DNA from: Gracilariopsis chorda
Taxonomy: Eukaryota; Rhodophyta; Florideophyceae; Gracilariales; Gracilariaceae
Reading direction: 5' to 3'
Assembly: GCA_003194525.1 (NCBI GenBank)
Contig: NBIV01000023.1
Coordinates: 186,001-250,000 of the forward strand
DNA: 64,000 nucleotides
Shown: piece after piece, positions 10,051 through 20,349 of the stretch
Numbering within the stretch: the stretch's first letter is position 1
Layout: each line of letters starts with the position of its first letter
Translations under genes and position numbers: made by a program
The notes under the pieces: generated by a model
Told to the model about the DNA's origin: nothing
Seen by the model: only the letters and a program-made list of their open reading frames with translations
Databases searched by the model: none

Positions 10051-11601
10051 ATGTTGAAATCGCGACATTCATTTCATATGAATAAGTGGATAGGCAATTA
10101 TCGCAGATTCCAATTAAGAATGCCGACCAACACAAAACCGACTGAGAAAGAACTCCGTTCGATGTCCCGTGAGGAACTTCTTTCGTTAGCACTGACCCAT
10201 CTGAGCTCAGAACCTGAGGTGAGCAAGAAAGCTGATGATGTTGAAGTTTTGCTGTCAAATGTAAAACGATCCAACGGCGAGCCACCTCGCAAGAAGCCTC
10301 GGCATTTTGACATGTCTCGATATGGCCAGAGACATATAGCTTTACGTCTGATGTATACTGGATGGCGTTTTCACGGTTTTGCAGCTCAAGCTGATTCAGA
10401 CAACACAGTGGAAGCTCATCTGTTTTCTGCTTTACTGAAGGTTCGCCTTATCTCTTCTCGAACCGGCTGTGATTATTCACGAGCAGGTCGAACTGACGTC
10501 GGCGTTTCCGCTTCAAATCAAGTTATCGGACTCCGCGTGAGAAGCAACGTCAAACCACCGTCTACAGGTCACCGTGAGCTGGATTATGTGAAAGTTCTAA
10601 ACGGAGTACTTCCGCAAGGCATTCGTTGTACCGCATGGACCCCAGTCTGCGACGGTGCCTCTCCTTACCCAGCACTTTACGACGGAGACCCTGACCCCAT
10701 TAAGGACTACTGGAATTCCGTTATTAATGGTAGTGTTAAGGAATATGGAAACATCAGACGACCCGGACAGAAGTTCTCGGCTCGTTTTGACGCGGCCTAT
10801 AGATCGTATAAATACTTCTTTGTATGCGGTGCGTTGGACATCAAGGCGATGCGCAAAGGAGCTAGGTACTTTGAAGGAACACATGACTTTCGGAACTTCT
10901 GCCGCATTGATGAGAACATCACGAATTTTGAACGTCATATGTACACTGTACAAATTCGAAGGCTGAAAGACGATTCGGTGCAAGATGATGATGGGGATGA
11001 TGAGTATACAATGTACTACATATTTGTAAAGGGCCAGGCTTTTCTATGGCATCAAGTTCGGTGCATGGCAGCTGTTTTGTTCGACGTCGGCATGTTGTGC
11101 GAAGATCCCGAGGTAATCAAACAACTGTTGGAAGACGCTGAAGTCAAAAATGGCGTCTTTTCAAAAGGAAGACCTCAATACAAAATGGCACCTCCAACAC
11201 CTTTGCTACTATATGAATGTGAATATCCGAAGACGGTGCTGTACTTTCCTCAATCATTTGAACGTGAGTTCTCACCACCAATCACAGATTCTAAGGACCC
11301 GAGAAGGTCCTCCTTTGAAAGGGCTAATCTGTCAATTGCTAAAGACTTCGCCGAGCAGTCTGCAAAAATGTCAATCCTACAGACCATTTTGAAAGACCAA
11401 GATAAGCTCATCTCCTACTCTGCCAGCATTGATGCCCTTGCTTCCAGGAAGTCCTTCATGCAGCTACGAAAGCCCCGGGATTTCATATCGGATCTCAATC
11501 CAGGTCGACATATACCGTACGAGAAGCGTCCAACGGATGACCCGATAGAGATTAAACAAATGAAAGCTGGCCTCAAGAAGAAAAATATGTCAAGTATTTG
11601 A
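10051..11601 (+). CDS. PUS3: tRNA pseudouridine(38/39) synthase, 516 aa
   Basis: TruA-family enzyme, DEG1/PUS3 branch, converting U38/U39 of tRNA anticodon arms to pseudouridine. The catalytic block SRAGRTDVGVSASNQVIGL holds the essential Asp in G-R-T-D-x-G-V-S. It is followed by DYVKVLNGVLPQGIRCTAW, then FSARFDAAYRSYKYFF, then YFEGTHDFRNFCRID, and the C-terminal RNA-contact block FLWHQVRCMAAVLFDVG. The D-F-R-N-F-C-R and H-Q-V-R-C-M blocks favour PUS3 over PUS1. Residues 1-90 are a basic linker with no clear targeting signal; an internal ATG at residue 24 is an alternative start. Intronless. An insert of acidic residues (QDDDGDDEY) sits near residue 312. The length agrees with fungal and plant homologues. 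Confidence 0.93.
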   Translation: MLKSRHSFHMNKWIGNYRRFQLRMPTNTKPTEKELRSMSREELLSLALTHLSSEPEVSKKADDVEVLLSNVKRSNGEPPRKKPRHFDMSRYGQRHIALRLMYTGWRFHGFAAQADSDNTVEAHLFSALLKVRLISSRTGCDYSRAGRTDVGVSASNQVIGLRVRSNVKPPSTGHRELDYVKVLNGVLPQGIRCTAWTPVCDGASPYPALYDGDPDPIKDYWNSVINGSVKEYGNIRRPGQKFSARFDAAYRSYKYFFVCGALDIKAMRKGARYFEGTHDFRNFCRIDENITNFERHMYTVQIRRLKDDSVQDDDGDDEYTMYYIFVKGQAFLWHQVRCMAAVLFDVGMLCEDPEVIKQLLEDAEVKNGVFSKGRPQYKMAPPTPLLLYECEYPKTVLYFPQSFEREFSPPITDSKDPRRSSFERANLSIAKDFAEQSAKMSILQTILKDQDKLISYSASIDALASRKSFMQLRKPRDFISDLNPGRHIPYEKRPTDDPIEIKQMKAGLKKKNMSSI

Positions 11602-13142
11602 GGTATGGGAGCGCACAGATTATCACTATATCGTTGATGGAGTGTTCCACAACGGCGAAGCGCAAGCACTCTTTCCTTTTTGCCCCTTTTTGCTATTACC
11701 GTTCACAAGAATCAATGAATCTACTATTACGAAGACTATGTTTGGATCGACAGGGGAATACAAACATATCGCGTCGTATGGATTTACGTATTATATCGCG
11801 GTATGTCTCCTTACTACGGAGCAGTGTTCTACACCTGCTAGGTTACCTTCCCTTTTCAAATCATCCAAGGCTATCTTCTAAGAAAACTCCCTCTACTCAG
11901 AGACGCTACAGATTCATTGACCGCCAAGCTGGCAAAGACAGACTCTCTTTCTATCCCGTAACTTTTGTCTCATTCTCTGTCACTATCAGGATTCACCTTC
12001 CTCACTTAAGTAATCTGAATATTCATAACTTCAATATCATTGATGACCTAATGTTTATTGAATGCATCCTTTCAATGCAGCTGGCCTCCACCTTCTTTTC
12101 GCAACAGCCGTGTCACGTTCTCATAGCAGTATCCTAGAACAGAGTTAGCAGATCTGCACTAAACTTCTGCGGTCAGACCCCATGTTGGACCCATTTCGTT
12201 CCGGACATAAGTCATTTTATTCTAGCTTCTCTCTGCTACTCGAGCTATCGTCTGCTATTTTTGGTCTACTCCTTATACAAAGTCGGGCTGTTGTAATCAT
12301 TAGACAAAGACAAAGATGGACACACGCAGCTCGCCTTCACGTAGTGTGTGTGAATCCAAGTCGCGATTAAGCGATAGGAACGAAATGGGCTCGTGCGGGG
12401 GTCTCCCACGGAGACCAGGGACTTCGGGGTTATTGTCAAGAAAGACAAAGATATGGCGGTTAGGAAACCTAAAACGGTACACATAGAGGTTCAGAGTTCC
12501 GTCAGGACAACACGTGAACAAAGATGAGATATACGTACAGCCGAATATTAAAGTATTTGTTACCATGTTATGCTGTAGGATACTAGGCCAGTATTACGAG
12601 CTAGTGAGCGTAACACGGCTGCTGCAAGGTGGGAATAGGCAGTAGTCATTGGCTATATTAAGGTGACAGAATAAGATCGATGTTACAGGACGAAAAGAGT
12701 CTTTGATGGTGAAGCAGTGGCTACGGAGCGCGTGGTCTATCGTGCGGCAAAGAAGTTTGGCACATGGTAGTTTTGTTTCACTGCGAAGATGGGTTTTCTG
12801 CTGCGAATTCTGATCATTAGAAAGCCGGGATGAGTTTGGAAATGGGTAAAAGTGGCGGTTGGATTCGAAGCACGTCCGAGTGATATCAGTAATGCATTCT
12901 TACGCAAGAGATCTAGGCTATGACCAGGGATGCTGCTCGAAAAGCTAGTGACAGAGGGATTTTTCTTTGGGCATTCCCTACAGCAGCCTCGGAATTAGGG
13001 ATACGAGCCGGCCTAAGCGCTCTCAAGTTTTTGCATATGTTCTTTGGTTTCCTGCAAAGATAGAAGTTTCTTTAGGCGCACGCTTCTACCCTCATTAAGA
13101 GACCCCCATTAACAATATCAGCATGCCCTCACACAAATGCAG
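11602..13142. other. Long gene-free stretch
   Basis: About 1.5 kb with only short unsupported open frames on both strands. It is AT-leaning and lacks the GC-rich texture of the downstream elements. I see no RNA gene, repeat or motif. It precedes a cluster of LINE ends. Confidence 0.45.
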
Positions 13143-13329
13143 CCCGTAGAGAGTTGTTAGCTGGTCTCCCAAGGAAGTGTAAGGAAAGTATACAGCAGTT
13201 AATCCGACATGAGCCACAGAAGTTCTTGGCCTTCCTGACAAGAGAAAGCTTTTACTAAAAGCTCTCCTTCAGCTTAGTAATAGAAAGCTGTTGTCCACAA
13301 TAAAGAAGAAGAAGAGAAGAAAAATATCA
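13143..13329 (+). mobile_element. LINE 3' end, copy 1
   Basis: Encodes the last residues of a LINE-type ORF2 (ESIQQLIRHEPQKFLAFLTR then ESFY and a stop at about 13,257), followed by a 3' UTR ending in CACAATAAAGAAGAAGAAG. The same peptide pattern (x-QK/ER-L-L-x-F-L-x-R-x-x-F-F) and the same AATAAAGAAGAAG tail recur in the next two copies. It is severely 5'-truncated, as expected for target-primed reverse transcription. Confidence 0.65.
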
Positions 13330-13829
13330 ACAAACATAGACGCACCGAAGACGTTCAATCTACATCGTTTGGATACCTGGTCATTGCGCAAGAGGAACGG
13401 GTGGATAGCCTTGCGAAGAAAAGTTTATGCACTCCTTTGAAAGATCAAGCCAAAGTACTTTCACAGGTTTTTGTGGGACACATACCAGGGTTACACCCTG
13501 TTTCTACGTACTTGTTTCAGAGAAAGAGCTTCTGCCCGCTAGAGCTAAGGCATAGAGTTGAAAGTACCGTTGATCACTTTCTCATGAGGTGTAGAAAACG
13601 CCCCAAGTCCAAACGAGACACGTTCCCGTCCACACGAGAAAGACAAGGACTTGGAGTATCAGCAATAGTGAAGAATCAGCAATAGTGAAGAGACATATTG
13701 AACCCAAAATAAAGAAGAAGAATAATAGTGAAGAAATGGCAGGAAAGGTTGTTGGAATTCTTGCGGAGAAAGGAATTCTTCAACAAGTGTTCCTACCACG
13801 CTGTCGGAATTAGTGGCGTGCGCCCGTAA
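13330..13829 (+). mobile_element. LINE 3' end, copy 2, carrying a tiny nested insertion
   Basis: Encodes FVGHIPGLHPVSTYLFQRKS, a Cys/His segment (FLMRCRKRPK) and, further on, KKWQERLLEFLRRKEFF before a TAA at 13827-13829. The two coding parts are separated by about 60 bases (13,664-13,735) bounded by direct copies of AATAGTGAAGAA. This insert holds the LINE tail signature ACATATTGAACCCAAAATAA, so it looks like an extremely short new LINE 3' insertion with its own target duplication. Confidence 0.6.
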
Positions 13830-14310
13830 ACATACATACACACACACATACAAAGTACTGGTCTACTTTGAGGACGACAAAACACAAATAATGGCTACCT
13901 CGAGAGCCAAACCTTTGATCGATGATTTCCCAGAACAACTACTGGGCATCATATCGTCGCGAAAGGCAGAAGTCATGCTGTCTCAGATCTATGCAAGATA
14001 CACTCCGAAGCGTCATCCTGTTGCTACCTACATAGAAGGAAAACCATCACAATGCAACTGCAACACACACGCTACCAACAGTGCTGAGCACTTTGTGCTA
14101 CACTGTGCCAAGCGGACGGAATCTAGGAGACGCTAGCTTCCTGCCCCAGCAGAAAGAAGAGGTAAGACTTTGGCGGAGATAGTCCGCCAGTGGCCACAGA
14201 AGTTGTTGGCCTTTCTTGGGAGAGAGAGGTTTTTCTCATGAGAAACCACTATCATTATGCCGTAATCAGGCATATTGAACCCACAATAAAGAAGAAGAAG
14301 AACATATACT
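13830..14310 (+). mobile_element. LINE 3' end, copy 3
   Basis: A (CA)n/ACATAC tract is followed by a frame encoding QIYARYTPKRHPVATYIEG, a C-x-C...H...H-C segment, and, past a stop at 14,134-14,136, GKTLAEIVRQWPQKLLAFLG then RERFFS and a stop. The 3' UTR ends CATATTGAACCCACAATAAA followed by (GAA)n at about 14,285-14,302, matching the other copies. Together the three copies define the end of one LINE family with an AATAAAGAAGAAG tail. Confidence 0.65.
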
Positions 14311-14543
14311 AGCAGGTGAACTTATCTAAACCCGTTGTCAAACTATGAAACGAGGTAGTCTGAAAGTAACGTGGCATGAATTAGGAGCTTGTGACCGAGG
14401 GAGGCTTAGATATGAAGATATCCAAGTGCTACATGATTACGTTTTCGGGCATGAAAACAGTGATTCTCCTATTCCACCGGTTTCGAAAAGTGTTCATTGT
14501 GCATAAACATACTGTTTTCACCGAGAGTTCTTTGTAATCACTT

Positions 14544-16380
14544 TCAAACAGTTATTTGGATTCCATGGCCAAGGAAGGAATGGTCTCGTAGAACCTGATT
14601 CTTAGTGATAAACAAATCAGTTGTGTGAAGCAAAGGTGCATGTACTTGTACGTTGCGAATCGCTGCTTCCAATCTTATCCTCTCTTCTTCCATGTTGCAA
14701 GAGCATTGCGGAAGGCATTTCTGAGCGTAATGGCCATACAAAGGGAAGTCCAACTCTCGTAGATTCGAACTATGAAGAGCAATTCCCTCAATTACGGTGA
14801 GCAAATACTGGAGAGCGCAGGTTGACTGGAAATTCAGGGTCAATTTCAGTGAAAGCAAACGACTTCCCAATAGCTTCAGTGTCTCTAAAAGGTCTGCTGG
14901 AGACAATTCTGCCTGTAGCCATCCTAGTTGTTGTAATTCGGATGCCTTTGCAACTATATTGGGAAGCAGTCCCAGCAGAGGTTTGTGTAGTGTGCAATGG
15001 GAAGCAAGCTCCGATGGTTCGGGCGACTCCCATTCAAGAGAAAGTGTTTTAAAAGGTGAGGCACCTTGTAAAAAACTCTGCTCCGCTCCTCGGGCAATCT
15101 TGACCGTGAGGTGCAACAACTTCTCACACTTCAGCAAAAGAGAAACGTCCTCAAAGGAAAGCGTGTAATTCGTACATTCAAACGTTACAAGCTTATTAAG
15201 AAGTGCGGGTGACAAGCATTCGGATAAGGCTAGCAGCGATGGGCGGTCGGAGTGGAGGTGAAGTTCTTTGAGCTTTTCAAGGTGTTCATCGCTAGTTGGG
15301 TTCTGGAGAGGTGCTTTGAGGCATGTGAGAGTTTCCAGAAACGGGAAAACGGCCAAGATGTTGCGATAACGTGAACGTTCTTCTTCACTACATAGGAAAA
15401 GGTCTCCGTGACTGTACGTTACGCACAAACTTCGGACGGATCTGTTTGTCCATACTTCACGCATCCAAGTTTCCCTTGGGTTGTACTTACAGAATATGAC
15501 ATTCTGAGCACATCGATCACGAGCATATGTATTATCGTGAGAGGCAGTGCATTCCAAACGAAGCTCTTCCAAAGGAAGATTGCATAAACGACAAACAAAA
15601 GCTTTCTTTGAGATGGGGCAAAAAGTAGGAAGTTAGTAATGTTTGGGTTAAACTGAGACTAAGTGTCAAATTCATCATGTACTGAGAGGGCTTACAATTG
15701 TGACCCGGTATTCATCTTTTTTAGACGTAGGCTTCTGTCATGGTCAGCCACCGGAATCAAGGTATGTTAGCATTTTGCGAGGAGTTCATTGTAGAAGAAA
15801 ATTATGTTTCGCGTACAGCTTTCCGCAATCCATTCCATTCTTCCATATCCAGCTGTCCAGTGAAAGCAAGTGAACGCAACTTGGACATTCCGGAAAGAAA
15901 CTCGGCTAAAGATAAAGATGGAACGCCGTTTACAGTTACTTTCTCTATTGACTTCAGATCCAGCTGATAAAATTCGGGCATACAACACAGACTTTCGTCT
16001 CCCATGGCCCATGGTATGTGCAAATCTTTACTCTCGGAAATATCGATTTCCCGTATGTTACCGTTCATCAACCCTATCCAATGCCAAGAGCGACTTCTGC
16101 CAGGGTAACGAGTAGGTAGTTTGTAGTCCATTGCTTGAAATACATAGGATTTTTGAAGTTCTGATGCCTTAGCCAAGTTGAAAGCATCATCCACTGTTCC
16201 ATGTTTGACAATTATCCTTGCGATGTGGAGACCAACATCTGGCGGAAGATCATCTAAAAAGCGTATCATGGGGACCGCAGATGGGGCTGCGCTTTCGGAC
16301 AAAGAAGATTTTGGGTCTTCTGGCTTGAGTGGTGAACCACTCGGAGAATTCAAGAAAGTATCTAAGTGGCTCTGGTTCAT
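14544..16380 (-). CDS. F-box-like protein with LRR-like C-terminal region, 2 exons, about 541 aa
   Basis: Exon 1 (16380-15817) begins at an ATG. After a Ser/Pro-rich leader it encodes IRFLDDLPPDVGLHIARIIV then KHGTVDDAFNLAKAS, the L-P-x-D/E-V-x-x-x-I pattern of an F-box-like motif. Exon 2 (15605-14544) carries several L-x-x-L-x-L stretches (KTLSLEWESPEPSEL, LQQLGWLQAELSPADLLETL, SRLLSLKLTLNF), consistent with irregular leucine-rich repeats. The two open frames are not contiguous. A 211-bp intron with GTACGC at 15816 and a pyrimidine tract ending TCAAAG at 15606 joins them in frame. If F-box is right, it would be an SCF ubiquitin-ligase substrate receptor; the substrate is unknown. Such proteins are often lineage-specific. 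Confidence 0.6.
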
Positions 16381-17732
16381 CGTGGAAAACCTTATTACCG
16401 AAGAACTCTTCCGTATACGACACACCTCAGTTTTCGATGCTTGTGTGCTGAAGTTTGCGGGTTGCAAGTCTTAAGGCCTGTTGTTAACGACAACTGCCGA
16501 GCTTCTTGATAGATACAGCAGCAGAAGCTTAGGTACATCACGGCAAGCAAAACCTTCATTAATGAGCTTCTCAGAACACATCACGTACCTCTAACGCATT
16601 GATCTTCTGCCTAGCTAAAGCGGCCTGATTATGGTGATGGTGCACTCTATGCACAAAAACTTGGGCCCTTTACTACAGGTCTACCCCCTAGTAACCCTTT
16701 AACCCTCTCGCTACTTCAACAAGGGTTGACAACTGTTTGGCAACTAGTTGGCAGTACAGCAGAAAAAAACAGCCAATCACTCTGCGAAGAGAAGTCCATA
16801 CTGTATCGGAACTTACGATTCGGAAGTAGCCGTTCAGTCGCTAATTCGAGAGGTGTAGCGATTTTGGGGAAAGGAGTATATCAAACTTCGCCTATCTTGG
16901 TAACTATCCGGTCTCTTGCCTTCAAAAGCCACTCAATTTGAAGACAGAAAGCTATAGAATAGATATCCAGAACATGAAATGCGTAATCAGTTTACTCTCC
17001 ACGAAACAGGTTAAACAAACAACCGGCTCTAATGGCTCAAAAAGCCAGCTTACTCAAATTTGGCAAGAAATATGCGCTTCCTGAGAAACTAGACCGTTCG
17101 CTGCAGTCACCAGCCCGCCTCCTCGTCGCTGTCTGGTGGCGCAGTACCCGCAACATGACCCAAGTGCGCATTGCGCTCCTCTGCGCCAGCCGCCCACACT
17201 TTATCTCTCCTTACGTTCAGCCTTGCTCGGCAACTGTGCTTCAGACCTTCAAGTTGAATACTGCGTTCAAGTTCTAGATAAATAGGTCGCTGGAAATCTA
17301 TCTTTGGTTCTCTATAAGCTACTGCACGTTTGCATGTCTTTTTCTCCTTACGTGTCTCTCCCAATTGTTTTGTTTGCTTGTTCAAACCATCTTATACCTT
17401 TTGAGATGTTACATGACAATTAGCTGTTGTACTAACACGCATATGACCGCATATTTCCACATTTACGTCATTTAACAACGTACGTTGCTTCTTTGAAAAC
17501 TTTTCTACCAGTTCTTGGACTGAAACAGCATTCTATTGCGCATTCTTTGGAGCATTTCAATGCTTCTCCAACAGCGCAGAATTGGGTTTCAATAACTCAA
17601 GATCCCAGATTCCAGTGCTATAGAAATTGGAGCGGATACTCACAGCAGTTTCGGAGCTTTTTTAGCATTACTTAAGCACTGGGCGACATCAGGGGCGTCC
17701 ATTTTTGCTTTCTGTCTCATGGCTTTATGCAG
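16381..17732. other. Gene-free stretch up to the transposon
   Basis: Open frames are short and unsupported. The right end must contain the left flank of the pogo-like element, but I cannot define its terminal inverted repeat. Confidence 0.4.
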
Positions 17733-17903
17733 TTAGTTCTGCAAATATGACTTGCATGCACTGAACACGCCTACATCAAGTGGTTGCGTGATATGATATG
17801 TATGTGACGGCAGAGTGACCACCACCACATTGGGGTTCTTGAAAAGTTTCAAAGTCTTGTACTGTATGTGCGACCCATAGCAGTCAAGCAGCATCAAAAA
17901 CTT
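17733..17903 (-). pseudogene. pogo-like transposase, C-terminal part
   Basis: Encodes NQKFLMLLDCYGSHIQYKTL, then VVVVTLPSHTYHITQPLDVG and VFSACKSYLQN before a stop. This is the second half of a DDE_1 (pogo/Tigger) catalytic domain: the L-L-L-D-x-x-x-S-H strand with the second Asp, and the L-P-x-H-T-x-x-x-Q-P-L-D block. It begins exactly at the left target duplication of LTR element C; the N-terminal part of the same gene resumes at 59736 on the other side. A plain DNA transposon, now inactive. Confidence 0.85.
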
Positions 17904-17908
17904 CTGGT
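17904..17908. repeat. Target duplication CTGGT, left copy, of element C
   Basis: CTGGT directly abuts the TGTGAGG end of the left LTR, and an identical CTGGT (59731-59735) follows the right LTR. Five-base duplications are usual for Ty3/gypsy integration. Confidence 0.85.
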
Positions 17909-18446
17909 TGTGAGGTAGTGCGTGCAAGCGTCCTACTGGGGTGAAATGTCCGGGAACGGTGAAGGTGGGTACCACAAAACGGGGTGTAGGGCCGTGCAGC
18001 TGCCAAGTCAGAAAAAGCGGAACGGTGAAAGTGCGGTGTAGCACAGGGCCCTCTGTTGTGAGGCCGAGTATGGAGACACGCGTAGCCTACAAAGGTACCA
18101 CGTGCCTAAGCAGAGAGCGATGTAACGGTAGATATCCGATACGGTGCAGCCTGTACGGGACTTTGACGAGCTGCGTCTCCTAGTACGACTTAGGATCCGT
18201 GCAAAGGCACTAAGACGAAGAACCTAGTAGGAAGCAACTTTGGGTTTACTTTGTGAGGGCGTTGGCCGCGCTAGCGGAGAATTAATATCTAGCTGGGCCG
18301 CGCCACACGTGTATGGCTTACCATTCGCGGGGCACTAGCTCCCCCCGGCATACACGTGTGCTACTACATATACTACACTAGCCGACTAGCGAAAAGGCTC
18401 CTACAGCCAGAATACTACTCCGATAAACGGTCTTCACTTCTTTACA
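17909..18446 (-). repeat. 3' LTR of element C
   Basis: 538 bp. Aligns along its length with 59190-59730, for example the shared AGCACAGGGCCCTCTGTTGT and the ACTACGACTTAGGATCCG-like block. On the - strand it starts TGTAAAGAAGTGAA and ends CTACCTCACA. Confidence 0.85.
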
Positions 18447-19317
18447 GACCCCCCTTATCACAAAGTTGTCCGTCCTTGGACAACCGTCGCCTTCAACTTC
18501 CATAACCAATTTCGGCTCCTTTGTCTCTCCTAGAAATGTAATTGGCCGTGTCTGGGACCACAGCGGGGATTTCAATCGAGGGGATCCGATTCTCGGCTGG
18601 AGCCTTCCGTGCTCGGAGAATCCACTCGTTGGATTCCGTTTTCGGAGCAGGGCTGACTGGCAGGACCGTTGCGAGCGGACGTACGTGCTTCCCCGTCATC
18701 TTCCGATCTGGTTGCAGTACCGCAACGGACCTGGGATGGTAGGTTAGCATGTATCTCGTCTCGGCTGGCTCTCCGTTCTTGCTCCTTCACCAGTAGGGTA
18801 GGCCCATCAGCCTCTCCGTCCATGGCTCGCTCCCCCTGACCTTTATGCCTGGGGCCGCCTCGTATTCAGCGCGAGAGATGGCCTAGTTTAGGCAGTAGAA
18901 TAACAGTAAAGGGAACTGTCCGTGACTGCTTACTTCTGCCCGTATATCGGTTGTAACTGCCGTTTTTCCCCTTCAGAGGAAGCGCTTCCCATTTCCTGGA
19001 TTGTCAGTGCTCCGCGGTGACACGCAACGCTGCCTCCGGCGGCAGGGCTTCCCGTCAATGCCGTAAGTGGGTCGCCACCTCGGCAACCATAGACCACTTC
19101 CGGGGGGGCGTAGGCGTCAGTGGTTACCTCTCCGTCACGGCGCTTGTTCCAGATGCTCCCGTTTGTGGTCGGGTTGTTGAGCAGCCTGAAGGAACCATCA
19201 ATGCATGGCGCGTGGTCGACGCGATCCGACATGCTCGTTCTTTCGAAAACCGTACCGGGAATTAGGTAAGAGCTTTCCCAGCACAGAGACACGCCGAAGA
19301 TGAGTCATCCGCGGCGG

Positions 19318-19323
19318 TATAAG
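19318..19323 (+). promoter_or_regulatory. TATA-like box before the antisense frame
   Basis: GGTATAAGTAG lies 84 bases upstream of the ATG at 19407, in a GC-rich surround. The placement would suit a core promoter with a short leader. Not proven. Confidence 0.35.
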
Positions 19324-19406
19324 TAGTCCTTCCTTTCCTCTCCTTTTTCCTCAGCGTTGTTCGTCCTCCTCGCCGCGTTCTACGTCCATCATCCGTATCG
19401 ATCAAA

Positions 19407-19739
19407 ATGCCTTTCCTCAATGGGCATTGGTTCACGCCCAATTCGGAATACTATCACCGTTGCTATGCAGGTCATACGCCGATTTATCGTCGTCGCATCG
19501 TTGCCCCGTACTCGGCAGACCACTACGCCTCCTCGGTTGGTGAGTGGTTTGATGCTACGCGCTTCTCCGAGATCCCAGTGAATCCCGTTTCTGGTTATCT
19601 GGTCGGCAACAAGCGCCTTCGTGAAAGTGCGTGGGAAGCTCGTTGGGGATACATGCGTATCCGAATCGAGGATGGTCAGTCTGTTAACGGCGTTCGCGTA
19701 GAAGCTGACATCCCAGTGGATATGCCGAGGGTTCGGTGA
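19407..19739 (+). CDS. Antisense small protein in element C, 110 aa
   Basis: ATG in good context (ATCAAAATGC) to TGA. The product is rich in Arg, Tyr and Trp (MPFLNGHWFTPNSEYYHRCY at the start; YMRIRIEDGQSVNGVRVEAD near the end) and looks like a compact folded domain, not a random frame. I recognise no family. It lies on the strand opposite to element C between its coding remnants and its 3' LTR, behind a TATA-like box. Extra antisense frames in this position are known in some plant Ty3/gypsy lineages (Tat group). Alternatively it is a captured host gene. The opposite strand is also open, but less protein-like. Confidence 0.45.
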   Translation: MPFLNGHWFTPNSEYYHRCYAGHTPIYRRRIVAPYSADHYASSVGEWFDATRFSEIPVNPVSGYLVGNKRLRESAWEARWGYMRIRIEDGQSVNGVRVEADIPVDMPRVR

Positions 19740-20013
19740 GTCCAGGAGCGAGAGTACCCGCACACGTTGGCTCCTATTCGTCAATGTTCTCGGAATGCTA
19801 GATAGAGGTGCTAGATCGCAAGTTTCTTAGGCAACAGCTCAAAAATACTTCGAAAATGATAGATTATGCTAGTTTCTGGCACTTGCCAAGTAAAAAGAAA
19901 ACTTTTTGGAATTCCCAATTCCATATCTTACAAAGCCTTGCCCCACCTGCACTGCACATCGCTAGTTTCAAGTTTGGAGCAATTTCATTCTACACTAAAA
20001 GCTAGATACAGAT

Positions 20014-20056
20014 CTCGAAATGGCGCTGGCCGCGCAGCGGCCAGTGCCATTTCGAG
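20014..20056. repeat. Subterminal palindrome of D1
   Basis: Arms CTCGAAATGGC-GCTGGCCGC and GCGGCCAG-T-GCCATTTCGAG around a 3-base centre. P1 has the same left arm at 22922-22944 with a decayed right arm. The conserved position about 235 bases inside the end suggests a functional site in this transposon family. Confidence 0.75.
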
Positions 20057-20349
20057 CACCCAACCAAAACTAACATTTTTATTTCCATCTTTTGAATTTC
20101 AAACTTCAAACTGCCCTAGTTTGACTCCCAACTCATCCTCAGGAACTCATCTGGGCAGCTCTCTCCGTTCTCACACACCCGACGCACCGTGCATCAGATT
20201 CCAATACCACCCATTCCGTCGTCCTAACAGCCTCAACGACACTCCCAAACATCACTTGCCTTCTTCTCCCTCTTCCCCCTTTCCATACCTCCTCTTCAAC
20301 CGACACTTAACCTCCAATCTTTTTTCGTCCTTCTCCTCCAACCTCCTTT

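Larger units (their letters stand above)
18447..19778 (-). mobile_element. Element C, internal 3' region
   Basis: Lies between the left end of D1 and the 3' LTR of C. No integrase or other pol motif is seen on the - strand, only polar, low-complexity frames. The purine tract adjoins the LTR. An open frame runs on the opposite strand (see 19407-19739). Confidence 0.55.

Noticed and set aside
13837-13855. ACATACACACACACATAC tract as a regulatory element
   Set aside because: A short simple repeat at the start of a LINE fragment; nothing else supports a function.
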